DNA of 64,000 bases from Tetradesmus obliquus (taxonomy: Eukaryota > Chlorophyta > Chlorophyceae > Sphaeropleales > Scenedesmaceae). Below the pieces are notes generated by a model. It was not told the origin of the DNA. It worked only from the letters and a program-made list of their open reading frames with translations, and did no database searches. The position numbers were made by a program, and so were the translations under genes. This document shows positions 46,739 to 57,249 of the stretch, one piece after another; position 1 is the first letter of the stretch, and every line of letters begins with the position of its first letter. The stretch is taken from contig CP126191.1 of assembly GCA_030272155.1 (NCBI GenBank), positions 9,384,501-9,448,500 on the forward strand, given 5' to 3'.

Positions 46739-49700
46739 ATGCTGTCGGCTGCTGCGTTGCAACAGAGCTGCAGCTACAGCGCAGCACAGGCAATCAGCCC
46801 TCTCACAGCAGTGCTATGCGCCCTGGGATTGCTGGTGAGTGACTGCAGCTGCTGCAGTTGAGAGGCTCTTCTATGACATCAAGTCCTGCTTGCAGGACTG
46901 CTGTTGCTACTGCTTCCAGCACCTCTGACCTAATATTGTGTTGTACTAGACATACTGTTCCTCATGAGCTGCTGCTGCCTGGTTGGCAGCCAGTCGTGAG
47001 CGATGAATCTCCAGATGCATGTCGTGCCTCCACCCGCTGGCATCAGCTCTAGCGTTGTGCCGTTGCGGTGCTACATCGCTGTCCCTGCGGCTTCTGTCAC
47101 TCAGCACTTGCTTTACATGTCCCTGTATGCGCACCCCTGAATAAAGCACATGCAAACCTCCACGCCCGTCACCACATACGCAGCTATGCCTCACCTGTTT
47201 TGCTGCTGCTGCTCAAAACCTGACATCAAACCTATTTCACCGTTGCTTTGCTTTTGCTTCTCCTGCCCGGCTGCCAACTTCCACAAAAAAAAACATAAAC
47301 CTCGCTATAAACAAGATCTGGGTGCCCTGGGCGCTCAACCGCTGGCGGTTCAGGCACATCCCGGGGCCCTGGGCACCACCTGTGCTGGGCAACTTGCTGC
47401 GCCTGGCGCAGCATGACCTGCACGGCTACTTGGAGCTTTGCAGGAAACGGCACGGCACGCTGTTCAAGGTGCCTTGAAAACGCTGCTGGTTTCTGGTTAG
47501 GCAGAGGCTGGCATGGCATGTCCTGTGGTCGGTGTTACTACCTGCAGCGGCTGCATGCATGCATGCTGCGCAGGGGCACGGCATGCTGTTGAAGGTGCGG
47601 TGTGCAGGGCGCAAACAGCATGTCAACACTTGCCGCTTGCAACAGGCTGGTGCCAGCATACATCCGCAGGCGTTGACCATTTGCTGGGTCTTGTCTTTGG
47701 CTCTGTTTGCAACATCTGCCTACACTGCCTGCAGCGTCACTGCACTGCACAAATCACTGCAAGGCGTTCTGACACTCCTTCTACCGCTGCTCGTGCTGCT
47801 GACATCGCCACTATCAGTGCTCATCCTGAACGTGCCTGCATGTCCATGCTGCTGCGTTGCTGCTGCTGCTGCTGCTGCTGCTGCAGATCTACATCGGCTC
47901 CAACATGATTGTGTGCCTGGCCGAGCCTGGGCTGGCGCGCCGCACCTTCAGCAAACTGTCCTGCAGGCACAGCGGCGTGCAGCTGGTGGCGGGGCCGCAG
48001 GATTGGGACTTCTTAGTGGACGGCCTAGTAGGCGCAAAGTGAGCAGCTGTTGGTTTGTTATTTCATTGTGTTATGTTATGATATTGACGTCTTGCGTATG
48101 AGGTGTGCTGTGGCGCTGCGCAGCTGGTGGCAGGGCCGCAGGACTGGAGGACTTCCTGGTGGATGGCCGAGTTCGCGCAAATTGAGCGACCGCTGCAGTA
48201 ATGTTGTGACATTATGTTGTATTATGCTACTGACGTCATGTCATTGACATTCATGTGTGCATCCAGCACGCTTAACAATGCAGTCTTGTGTGTTACTGCT
48301 CTCGCTGCAGCGGCACAGCCTGGCGCACGCTGCGCACCGCGTGGCAGCCTGCCTTTGGCTCTGCTGCGTTGGAGGGCTATGCCGGCGGCATGAATGCAGC
48401 AGCAGAGGAGCTGCGGCAGAAGCTGGAGGTTGCTGCTGCTTCAGGAGAAGGGGTCGAACTGTTTGGGTGAGTGGGGTGCAGCAGATGGCAGCAGAGACAG
48501 ACGCTGCGTACAGTTGAGGTGTGCAGCACAGCTCCAGCTGTGTGCATGCAGAGAGAACCTTGGCATTACAGCTGGGCAGTGGCTATCCAGTTGTACTGTC
48601 CAGCTGTACTGCCCAGCTGTTCTGTCCAGCTATACTGCCCAGCTGTTCTGCCACCTGTGCTTGATTCTCCCTGACTGTATGGCCAGATTGAAGTGCTCAG
48701 CAGTTGTGCAGTGACGTATGGCAGCACAGCCGGCGGCTTATGTTGTTTGATGGCCGAACGGAAGACGCATCCCTGGGCAAACCAAGTGCCATACCACTCA
48801 GCCGCTGCGGGGTTATCTGCTGCTGTTGCAGTGCGCACCCACTGCGTGGGTTGATTGCATACACCGCAAAACTGTAATATGTTGAAGCATTATACAGCAT
48901 ATGTGGTGTCTGGGTGACAACGGTTCACGAGTTTTGGTGTCATAGCTGACCTGTCGCTGCTGCTGCTGACCTCCACGAGGTTCGTGTCACGAATTTTGGT
49001 TCACGAGTTTTGGTTCACGAGGTTTGGTTAACGAGTTTTGGTGTCACGAGGTTTGGTTCACGAGTTTTGGTGTCATAGCTGACCTGTCGCTGCTGCTCCT
49101 GACCTCTGCTGCTGCTGCTGCTGCTGCTGCAGGGAGCTTGGTGCCATGACAATGGACGTGGTTGGCCAGGCCGCATACGGGTGAGCTGCTGAAACATTGA
49201 GTGCACAGGCATCACAGCGCGACATGCGCATGGAGCAAGTTATGCTTTATAGTCACAGCCTTGACAGCGCTGTGTAGCTTACTGCATTTGCTGCGCCCAA
49301 GCTCACGTCCAGCTCAGTTTGGAAACGCACCGGGCATTTGCTTGTGTTATCCGTGCTGGTTGCATGTTGTGCAGCCACTCCTGCATCACGCAGCGTCAAT
49401 ATCACGCATCCTGGTAACACAGCTGCGGTGTGTTCATGTTCCTGCAGAGTCGACCTGCACTCCTTGCAAACACCCGAGCACGTCACGCAGCAGCAGCAGC
49501 AGCAGCAGGAGGAGAGCAGCCTGCTGGCAGCCATCAAGGCTGTGTTTGAGGGTGGGGGTGTCGCCAACAGCAGCAACTACCTGCCGCTGGTGCTGCTGTT
49601 CCCGCTGCTGGCGCCGCTCGTGCAAGCGCTGGCGTACCGCTGGCCTGACGCCAAGCTCGCACGGTTAGCCAAGGTGCGATTTCAACACTACATGTTCGTT

Positions 49701-52481
49701 ATAACCGCTTGAATCTTGTGACGTAAATGCGGCTCAGTGCTGTTACTTGGTAAGACTTGATGTAGTGCTCAGTCCTGCCCGCCAGCAGCTGCTATGACAC
49801 TCGATGCTGCTTGCTGGCAGCTGCACCTGTCGTGCCCACTTTGAGATGCACAGCCGGGCAATGCAACACTGACAACATTACGAAATCTGCCACCCTACTG
49901 CTGTACATCAGCCTGCCCTGCTTGCTCCTGTGGCGGGCCTGCGTCGTGCAGGCAAGGGCGAAGATACGGCAGGTCAGCATGCAGCTGGTACAGGGCTGGA
50001 GGGGCCATCCCCAGCAGCAGCAGCAGCAGCAGCAGCAGGACGCTCAATCAGCAGGCAACGGCTGCATTACTCCGGCAGGCGGCGTACCGGAGCCTGCAGC
50101 GGGAGCGTTGTCAGGCACTGCCGGCGCGCCAGGCACGTTTCCTGGCCTGATGCTGGCTGCGCGGGACAAGGAGACTGGGCAGCAGCTGACAGATGAGCAG
50201 GTGCGGTGCGCTGGCAGCTGATGGTTCAATCTTGCGACCTTGCTGCATAGCAAGAGAGCTGCCGCCCTACGCTTTCTGCTGCAATCAACAAGTAGCTCAA
50301 ACAGTAGCTCAAGCATGCTCTGCTTGTCAGCGCGCACTTCTTGCATGTGCACTTGTTTAATCAGTGTTGTTTCCTGCAGCCTTGGCTTTCACACTGCTCC
50401 CTCCACTATCATTGTCCACAGGGGCAGGAAACAACCACGCATCATCTGCAACTGTACTCCCACCACATATGCTGTTGCTACCAAGGGTCACGCCGGACGG
50501 TTTCTCAAGTTCCTGTCCAGGTGCTGCTGCTGCTGTTGACGGCGGAAATGCTGCTGCTGCTGCTGCGCTGCGTGCAGGTTGTGTCGCAGCTGAACACATT
50601 CCTTGTGGCTGCCTTTGAGACGACTGCCAGCGCCATCGCGTGCTGCATCTACTTCATTGCGCAGCACCCCCAGGTGCAGGGGGCGCTGCTGGCTGAGGTG
50701 GATGCCTTTGGCAGGCAGCGGCGCGTGGCCTTCAGCGATTTGGACCAGGTGCGACACGTGTTTTGAATGTAGATTGTGGTTATTCTTTGCTGCTGTCAGC
50801 CCGTACTACTTAGTAAGCTATGCTATGCTGCCGCCAGCCTGTGAGCAGCGCATGGCATGCAGGGACTTGGATCAGGTGAGAGGCAGGGCGCCAGCAGGGT
50901 GTGGGTGTTTGCTGCTTCACTGCTGTTGGCCTGGCAGCCAGTTTGTAGTGTCGCAGCTGTTGCCATTGGCAGGCAGTGGGGCGTGGCATTCGGCGCTTTT
51001 AGTTCAGGTATGGTCGCATGTTGAGAGTGTAGATCTCTGTTATCTTTTGCTGCTTGTCAGCCCAGAAGCTGCGCCATACCACAATTTTCAGCTGCTGCTG
51101 TGCTGATGGGTTTGTTTTTTGTTTGAATGGTGTGCGTGCAGTTTCCCCAAGCGGACGCCATCCTGAAAGAGACGCTGCGGCTGATACCGCCAGGGGCCAT
51201 TGCTGCTCGTTTCACTGAGCAGGGGCACCAGCTGACACCTGAGGTAAGCAGCAGCAGCAAGCAGCTGTGTGGCCTGCTCACTTTTGCAAAACCTGCTGTG
51301 AGAGACCAGATACCTCATGCATAGCAGCATAGGATGCTGCTGCGTTGTTGTGCTACTGTGTGGCAATCGCACGGACGGTACCACTGCCTGCCTGCTGCTG
51401 CTGCCTGCTGCAGGTGTGGCTGCCGCCTGGCACGCCGCTGTTTGCGTGCATCCACGCGTACCAGCGCGACCCGCAGCTGTGGCCGGCGGCTGAGCAGTTC
51501 AGGCCAGAGCGGTGGCTGCAGGTGTGTGCCCAATGTCAACTAAAGGTGCACCTTTACTAGTGATGTGATGTTCATGCACGATTGCTTTGTGATGCTGCTT
51601 GGGATGATGTACGTTGTGGAGCGCAGCATGGCGTTCAGTTGCACATGGCAGCCCCCAGTGCATGCAGCGGTCGCCTCGATTGTGCAGCTGGGCTCGTTTA
51701 AAGTTGCGCTGCTTCTGATTTTATTGCAGCAGATGACTGCCGCGCCTGTTGCCACCTGTTTTCTGGACGCGCTTTAGTGCACATGCACGCATTTGTGTGC
51801 TTCACTTCTTGCCTTGCATATTACGGGTTGAACCTGGTTTGCCTCAAGCCTGAAAATTTTCATGCGGCACTTTGCAGGGCACGCACACAGCTGCACACGC
51901 TGCGCAGGCAATATGAATTGATCGTACACAGGGTATGGACTGCAACGCGACTGTGTGTCTTGCCTGCTGGCTTGCAGGACGGGGCCAGCGCTGCTGCTGA
52001 GGTCCTGCAGCCAAGCACGCCTGATGCGTACTCGCCGTTTGGCATTGGGGGCCGGCTGTGTGTGGGCATGCGCTTTGCCAACCAGGTGGGAAAGATCAGC
52101 TGTGCTCGTTGGGAAATAGGTCAAAAGTTGTTGTTGGTGGTGACATGTGTAGGCCACACGCTTTGCCTCATGGACATGCATGTTGTTGACAGAGAGTTTG
52201 CATATGTTGTGTATGTTGTGTATGGTGTTCTATGCTGTGCTGGACACCATCTGTGGGCTGCATGGTGCTCAGCAGCAGTTCTCCTGCAAGCGCAACGGTT
52301 GCACCTACGCTGTTTGGCTGCTGCTGCATGCCGCCTGCAGGAGGTTGTGATTGCGCTGGTGCGGCTGTACCAGTGCTTCACGTTTGAGCTGAAGCCTGGG
52401 CAGGTGCCGCTGCCTGTGAAGCAGACATTCGCGCTCATACCAGCGCAGGGGCTGCGTGTGAGAGTGCAGAAGAGGAGCTAG
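46739..52481 (+). CDS. Cytochrome P450 monooxygenase
   Basis: A membrane-anchored haem-thiolate oxygenase; the substrate is unknown. Twelve exons join in phase: 46739-46834, 47316-47468, 47887-48038, 48311-48466, 49133-49180, 49448-49673, 49952-50200, 50578-50748, 51142-51243, 51414-51521, 51978-52085 and 52341-52481 (569 residues). The N-terminal anchor ISPLTAVLCALGLLIWVPWA spans the first splice junction, followed by the hinge RHIPGPWAPPVLGN. Canonical motifs are WRTLR (138-142, helix C), AAFETT (371-376, helix I), KETLR (426-430, ExxR), FRPERW (480-485) and the haem loop FGIGGRLCVG with Cys515. The IPGP hinge and helix-I form resemble CYP3/CYP711-clan enzymes, but a family number needs alignment. 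The exon 2 acceptor (AACAAG|ATC) has a poor pyrimidine tract and is the weakest junction. Introns contain copies of exons 2, 3 and 8 edges. Confidence 0.9.
47441..47600 (+). repeat. Copy of P450 exon 2 end in intron 2
   Basis: CGGCACGGCACGCTGTTCAAG|GTGCC at the end of exon 2 recurs as a close copy (GGGGCACGGCATGCTGTTGAAG|GTGCG in two blocks) at about 47571-47598, keeping a donor-like GT. Confidence 0.75.
47979..48235 (+). repeat. Duplicated P450 exon 3 end and donor region
   Basis: GCAGCTGGTGGC(G/A)GGGCCGC through CGCAAAGTGAGC (47979-48044) recurs at 48120-48186. In the second copy the donor GT has become TT and several codons differ. Following intron sequence (TTATGTTGTATTATG-like) is also shared. 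Confidence 0.88.
48590..48656 (+). repeat. Short tandem repeat CCAGCTGTACTG in P450 intron 4
   Basis: Repeats of TGTCCAGCTGTACTGCCCAG with variants (TTCTG, TATACTG) alternate at 10-20-base spacing over about 65 bases. Confidence 0.75.
48918..49090 (+). repeat. TCACGAG(T/G)TTTGGT array in P450 intron 4
   Basis: About eight copies of TCACGAGTTTTGGT or TCACGAGGTTTGGT are flanked on both sides by GGTGTCATAGCTGACCTGTC, showing that a larger block, including the pre-acceptor (CTG) region, has been duplicated. Confidence 0.88.
50708..51065 (+). repeat. Degenerate copies of P450 exon 8 end and donor
   Basis: The exon 8 end (GGCAGGCAGCGGCGCGTGGC ... TTGGACCAG|GTGCGA plus TGTAGATTGTGGTTATTCTT) is echoed at 50966-51062 (GGCAGGCAGTGGGGCGTGGC ... 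TTCAG|GTATGG plus TGTAGATCTCTGTTATCTTT) and more weakly at 50845-50880 (GACTTGGATCAG|GTGAGA). Confidence 0.8.
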
Positions 52482-52859
52482 CAGCACACTGAGTGAGCAG
52501 CAGCGCAAGACATAAGCAGCTGTTCAGGCTGCTGCATAAGCAGCCTGTACTCGGAGGCTTACAGCTCAATCATGCGGCTGCTTGCGCATGCTTTGCGGCT
52601 GATTTGCATGGTGAAGTGGCATCTCAGCTAAGCAACACGAATGCGGATGCCTTCCGATGCCATCTGAAGCATGAGACACAACCCTAAACCGACTTGTGGC
52701 ATATGACAACTAGAAAAACCGCAAACACGAGGAAGAATAAATGTTTTTCCTATCAGTAATGATTCACGCAAAGTTGTCCGGCTCTGGAGAGTGCAAGCCC
52801 AGCTTGGCAAGCGCCATCGTGTCCCGCCATAATTGCCTCGCTGCAGCCCGCGAAACCAA
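52482..52859. other. Short intergenic region between P450 and SPKPA-protein genes
   Basis: No gene and no TGTAA is seen. An AATAAA (about 52736-52741) is the only conventional poly(A)-like hexamer. The promoter of the downstream gene must also lie in these 378 bases. Confidence 0.4.
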
Positions 52860-54837
52860 ATGCCGAAGATGCGTGTCAAAGAATCAGTTTTCCCACTCAG
52901 TGCTTACTTGGTGGTGCTGGCGCTGGCAGCTCCTCATTTAGGTGAGTAGTGTGGCATCAGGCTGTATGCTGCTCACTTCAGAAAAGTGCTGCATGCCTGC
53001 AGGTTGCAGCAAACAGCAATAGATGTGCAACACAACAAGCAGCTCTACATTGTTTGCGTGCTCATTATCTGCTGCTCCAGGTGATTCTGCAACTGCTGCA
53101 GCTGCCACCCCAACATCAGTGTCATCAGGGTGGTTGACGTTTGGCCTCAAAGCTACTGCCAGCACAGCAAGCACAGCAGCATTAGCAGCCAAGCCGGCTC
53201 CAGCACCAGCTCCCACACAGCGCAGCTCTGCGCCCGCAGCAAAGGCTAATGGCAACAGCACTGCTGCAGCACCTGGCGTTGCCAACAAAACAGTAGCAGT
53301 GCCAGCATCCAGCAGCTTGCAGCAGCCATCACCCAAGCCCTCCCCTGTATCTGCACCTGCTGCTACGGCTGTGAAGACAAGCCCTAAACCTGCTGCGTTG
53401 AGTGGTGTGGCAGCTCCTTCTGGCACATCAACAGGCTCTACCAAAATCAGCAGCAGCCCAAAGCCAGCCAACACTACCAGCAGTAGCACAGGAGCAGCAG
53501 CTGCAGCAGGTGCTGCAGCAAAGCCCGTTCCTGCAAACAACGGCAGCACTGCAGCATCGAAACCCTTGCCTGCAACTGCCCCCAGCCAACTGCCCAGCCC
53601 CAAGCCGGCAGCTGCAAGTCCCAAACCCACAGTCCCACTACCAGCAGCAGCGGCTACAGCAGCTACCACAGCGCAGCTGAACTTCACAAGCATACCGATG
53701 CGCAATGTGCCAGCGGGTGTAGCCACATCGCCCAAGCCAGCTGTGGCCACACCTGCCGTCCCTGCTGCAAAGCCAGCTGCAGCAGCACCAATTGGTTTAG
53801 CCACTGCCAATGCTGCTGGCACTCCATCAGCGGCAGCCAAGCCACCTGTGGCAGCGTCACAGCCAGCTACAGCAGCACTGCCAGTGCAAGTGTCACCACG
53901 GCCAGCAGCAGCAGCGGCTGCAGCATCGCCCAAGCCAGTGGGAGCAGCAGCATCGCCTAAGCCCGCGGCAGTAGCATCACCCAAGCCAGCAACAGCGGCA
54001 GTAGCATCACCAAAGCCAGCAACAGCAGCAGTAGCATCACCAAAGCCAGCTGCAGGTGCGTCTTCACCAAAGCCAACAACAGCAGCCCCGTCGTCACCCA
54101 AGCCAGCAACAGCAGTGCCGTTGTCACCAAAGCCAGCAACAGCGGCAGCAGCATCACCCAAGCCAGCAGCAGCAGCAGCATCACCCAAGCCAGCAGCAGC
54201 AGCAGCATCACCCAAGCCTGCTGTGGTCAACGCAACACCAGCAGCGTCAGCCAAGCCCACACCTGCACCTGCCGCAGCTCCCTCTTCAAAGCCAGCCACT
54301 GTGGCCACATCACCCAAGCCTGCCAGCACTGCCGCACCAGCTGCCACAGCCGCCGCAGCAGCCAAGGCAGCTGCGGCAGCCAAAGCAGCAGCCGACGCTG
54401 CCGCCGCAGCCAACATCTGGGCGTCTGCAGGCGTCACATCGCTCGCGCCGTCGCCGTCACCGGCAGCAGCAGCAGCAGGAGCAGCGGCAAACAGCGCGGC
54501 GCGTGGCGTGCCTTACGCCTTGTCCAAGGTAGTAGATGCGTTGCTGGACAATGCAGATCTGATTGAGCTGCCGCCGGCGATTGAGAAGCAGCTGATTGCG
54601 GTGCTGTCGGCAGTCGCCAACTCGACGAGCGGCAACGCATCCGTGCCGCACGCGATGCAGCAGCTGCTGACGAACTTTTTAGGGCCTCTGGTGGATGGGG
54701 CGCGGCCGGTGGTGATACCCACAGGCAGTGTGGGTCTTGTGGTGCCTGTGGCACTGCAGAAGCTGATCAAGGCTGCACGCAATGCTAGCAGCACTGCGGC
54801 AGCAGCAGCAGCGGCCAGCAAGAGTGCTTCGGGGTGA
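52860..54837 (+). CDS. Secreted SPKPA-repeat (hydroxyproline-rich-type) protein
   Basis: Two exons join in phase: 52860-52941 and 53081-54837, giving 612 residues. Exon 1 encodes a signal-peptide-like start, a basic MPKMRVK followed by the hydrophobic AYLVVLALAAPHL. Exon 2 is dominated by Ala, Pro, Lys and Ser, with more than 20 copies of (A/S)SPKPA or a variant such as ATSPKPA. This is the composition of chlorophyte cell-wall Hyp-rich glycoproteins, whose prolines are hydroxylated and glycosylated. The last 150 residues are different, a predicted helical region (YALSKVVDALLDNADLIEL, AIEKQLIAVLSAVANST, VPVALQKLIKAARNAS) with several Asn-Xaa-Ser/Thr sites. I do not recognise this C-terminal domain. 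A wall or extracellular role is inferred from composition and signal peptide alone. Confidence 0.62.
53940..54230 (+). repeat. Coding SPKPA tandem repeat core
   Basis: The most regular part of the gene repeats TCACC(C/A)AAGCCAGC(A/C)ACAGC-like units of 24-33 bases encoding SPKPATAA and SPKPAAAA. Confidence 0.85.
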
Positions 54838-55559
54838 ACTGCAGGTCGTGGTTGATGAAGTGTGCAAGTACTGAGATTGCGGTTTTGCAGTGCGCGGGTG
54901 ATAAGAGGGTTGCAGGTTGTTCGTGGTGGTATGCATGTGTGCTGCATGTTGTGTGGGTGTTGGTTTGTGCCTGCAGAGCTGTCCCTGATGGCCAGGCTGG
55001 CTTCTGTGTGCCATGGCAGTGCATGACGCTTACGTACACTGACAGCTTGAGGTACTGCATCAGCTTGAAGGAGGCTGGTAATACACTCTTTACAGTGCGA
55101 CTGACGCCTTTACTGCAGTGCAGGCGGGGGGTGCCACACCCCACCCACTGCTCATACATGTCAAGCCATGTAAAGCAGTCGCAACCATCCCCCATGCCAG
55201 CATCAGGGGTCAGCGGCATCTGACATGAGGTATTTGAAGAATCGTAGAGTTGAGAATTGTCCTCACTGGGCTTGGGAGCAAAAGCTCCGAGGAAAAGCCT
55301 GACAGGCAGAAGTACAACTGGCAGAAGTACAACACATGCTTAGTTGTGACAACAGCCTAACATTGTACGTGGGGGTGTTGCTTCAGTCGCGAACGATGCC
55401 AGTACATGCAAACAACACTAACATTGCGACAACGCATTCCAGCAGGCACTGATACTGCTCCTCACTTCCACGACAGTCTCAGACAGTCCAGCAGTCAACT
55501 GCACCTCACCCCTTACTGTTTGCATGTAGCTGTAAACGTCATTGTCGACGAATTCAAAA
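54838..55559. other. Intergenic region between SPKPA-protein and PPR genes
   Basis: No gene is recognised. TGTAA at 55169-55173 probably ends the upstream transcript. A GGGGTG..CACCCC hairpin near 55126-55142 precedes it. Confidence 0.45.
55169..55173 (+). promoter_or_regulatory. Putative poly(A) signal TGTAA of the SPKPA-repeat gene
   Basis: TGTAA about 330 bases after the stop codon, the first on this strand. Confidence 0.45.
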
Positions 55560-57211
55560 ATGAAGCCATCTCCCCATATGCTGCAGCTCCTGCACAGCGC
55601 AAGCCCTCTCACCACTCACGGTGCTGCTGCTGCTGCCGCTGGCATGCTGAGGCGACTGGCGCCCACGGATGTGACTGTTTGTTTAGGCTCTCAGATCAGG
55701 GGTTTTGCAGCAGATGTAGCTTCGGTCAGTGAAGTCCAGGTGGGTGTTGCACGAGTGTGTGCTGCCGGGTCACTGCAGCCTGAGAAGCTGCCCAAGCAGC
55801 GATACGCTGCAACAAGCTGCTTTACGCCGCATAGTTGAACGTATTGCGTTATTGATCAGGCCGTCATGCTGTCTGGTTGCAATTCCACCTGCACTTGCTG
55901 CACTGCTGTGGCTGCCACTGCTGCTCATGCATCCACTTGTCTTCGCCTGCACTTTTCGTTCTGCAGGGAGACGCGACACGCAGCTCTGACGGAGCAGCTG
56001 CAGCAGCAGGTTCAGCAGCAGCTGCTGCTGACAGCGCCAGCCTTGAGCCTGCTGCAGGCGCAGCTGCAGCAGCAGATGCTGCTGCTGCTGCCGGTGCACG
56101 GCCCAGACAGGACAACCCCAATCGCCGCGGCCAGGCCAAAGAGGAATCCCTCAAGCAGGCTGGCTTGTGGGTGCCACCTCAGGTGTTTAGGTCTCTGCCA
56201 GCAAGTGAGAGGCAGGAGATAGCAGAGCGGCAGCAGCAGTACAGGCGGCAGCTGTCGCTGCACAAGCCGCTGCGGTCCCTGCAGATGTCAGCTGTTGTGG
56301 TGAATCCGCATCAGCTGCAGGTAGTGGTGGCACTGGCAACTGATGCGGCTGCGGGTGACGACAACAGCAGCAGCAGCAGCAGGAGCAGAAGAAACAAGCA
56401 GGAAGCACGGGAGCAAAGCGCAGCAGCAGCAGCAGCAGCAGCAGACAGCAGCGCTGGCAGCAGCAGCACCCCTCAGCAGCAGAAAAAGCAGAGGCAGCAG
56501 AAGAAGCAGCCCCAGCAGCAGCAGCAGCAGCAGCAGCAGCATGTTTCGGACGCAGCCACTGCAGTCAACCCGCTAGAGTTCCAGTTCATCACGCAGCCGC
56601 AGCTAGACAAGCGGTCCTGTTTGCGGGACCCTTCTGAGCAGCCGCTTGTCATTAATTTGAACACTCAAATGCGCATAGCACATGACAGGGAGGACTTTGG
56701 CCATGCTGTCAGCCTTTTCAACCAGTTTCTGGCAAAGGGCATTGCAGCAGCAGAGGCAGCAGCGCTGCCTGCTGATGCAGCAGCAGACAAGCAGCAGCAG
56801 GAAGACGGCGAGCAGCAGCAGCAGCAGGAGCAGCAGCGGCAGCAGCAGCAGCAGCAGTTGGTGCTGCCGCTGCAGTACCGGCCGGACCACAGCACACTGA
56901 CGCTGTACTGCAGGTCATTAGTGGGGTGAGTGCAAGATCCAGCAGCAGCAGCAGCAGCAGCACTGTTGTGTTCTGTTCTGATTGTGCCGCTTCACATACA
57001 CGCAGCCTCTGCTGGGCTCTGTACCCAGCGCGCCTCGCTGAGCAGTTGCCCAAGCCGGCCGCAGCAGCAAACGCAGCAGCATTGGCATATTCTCGGCAGC
57101 TTGTGCTAAAGCGCTGCATGTCCGGCTACACAGTCTGGCACAGCTGCCCTGGACGCAGACGCAAATGGCCGCGTGCAGAGGTGTGCAGCGATGCCCTTGC
57201 CTGATGTTATC

Positions 57212-57249
<38 letters not shown>

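Noticed and set aside
47184-47315. Alternative longer P450 exon 2 starting at 47184
   Set aside because: It is in phase, but would insert a Cys/Ala-rich stretch between membrane anchor and IPGP hinge. The 47316 acceptor gives a normal N-terminus.
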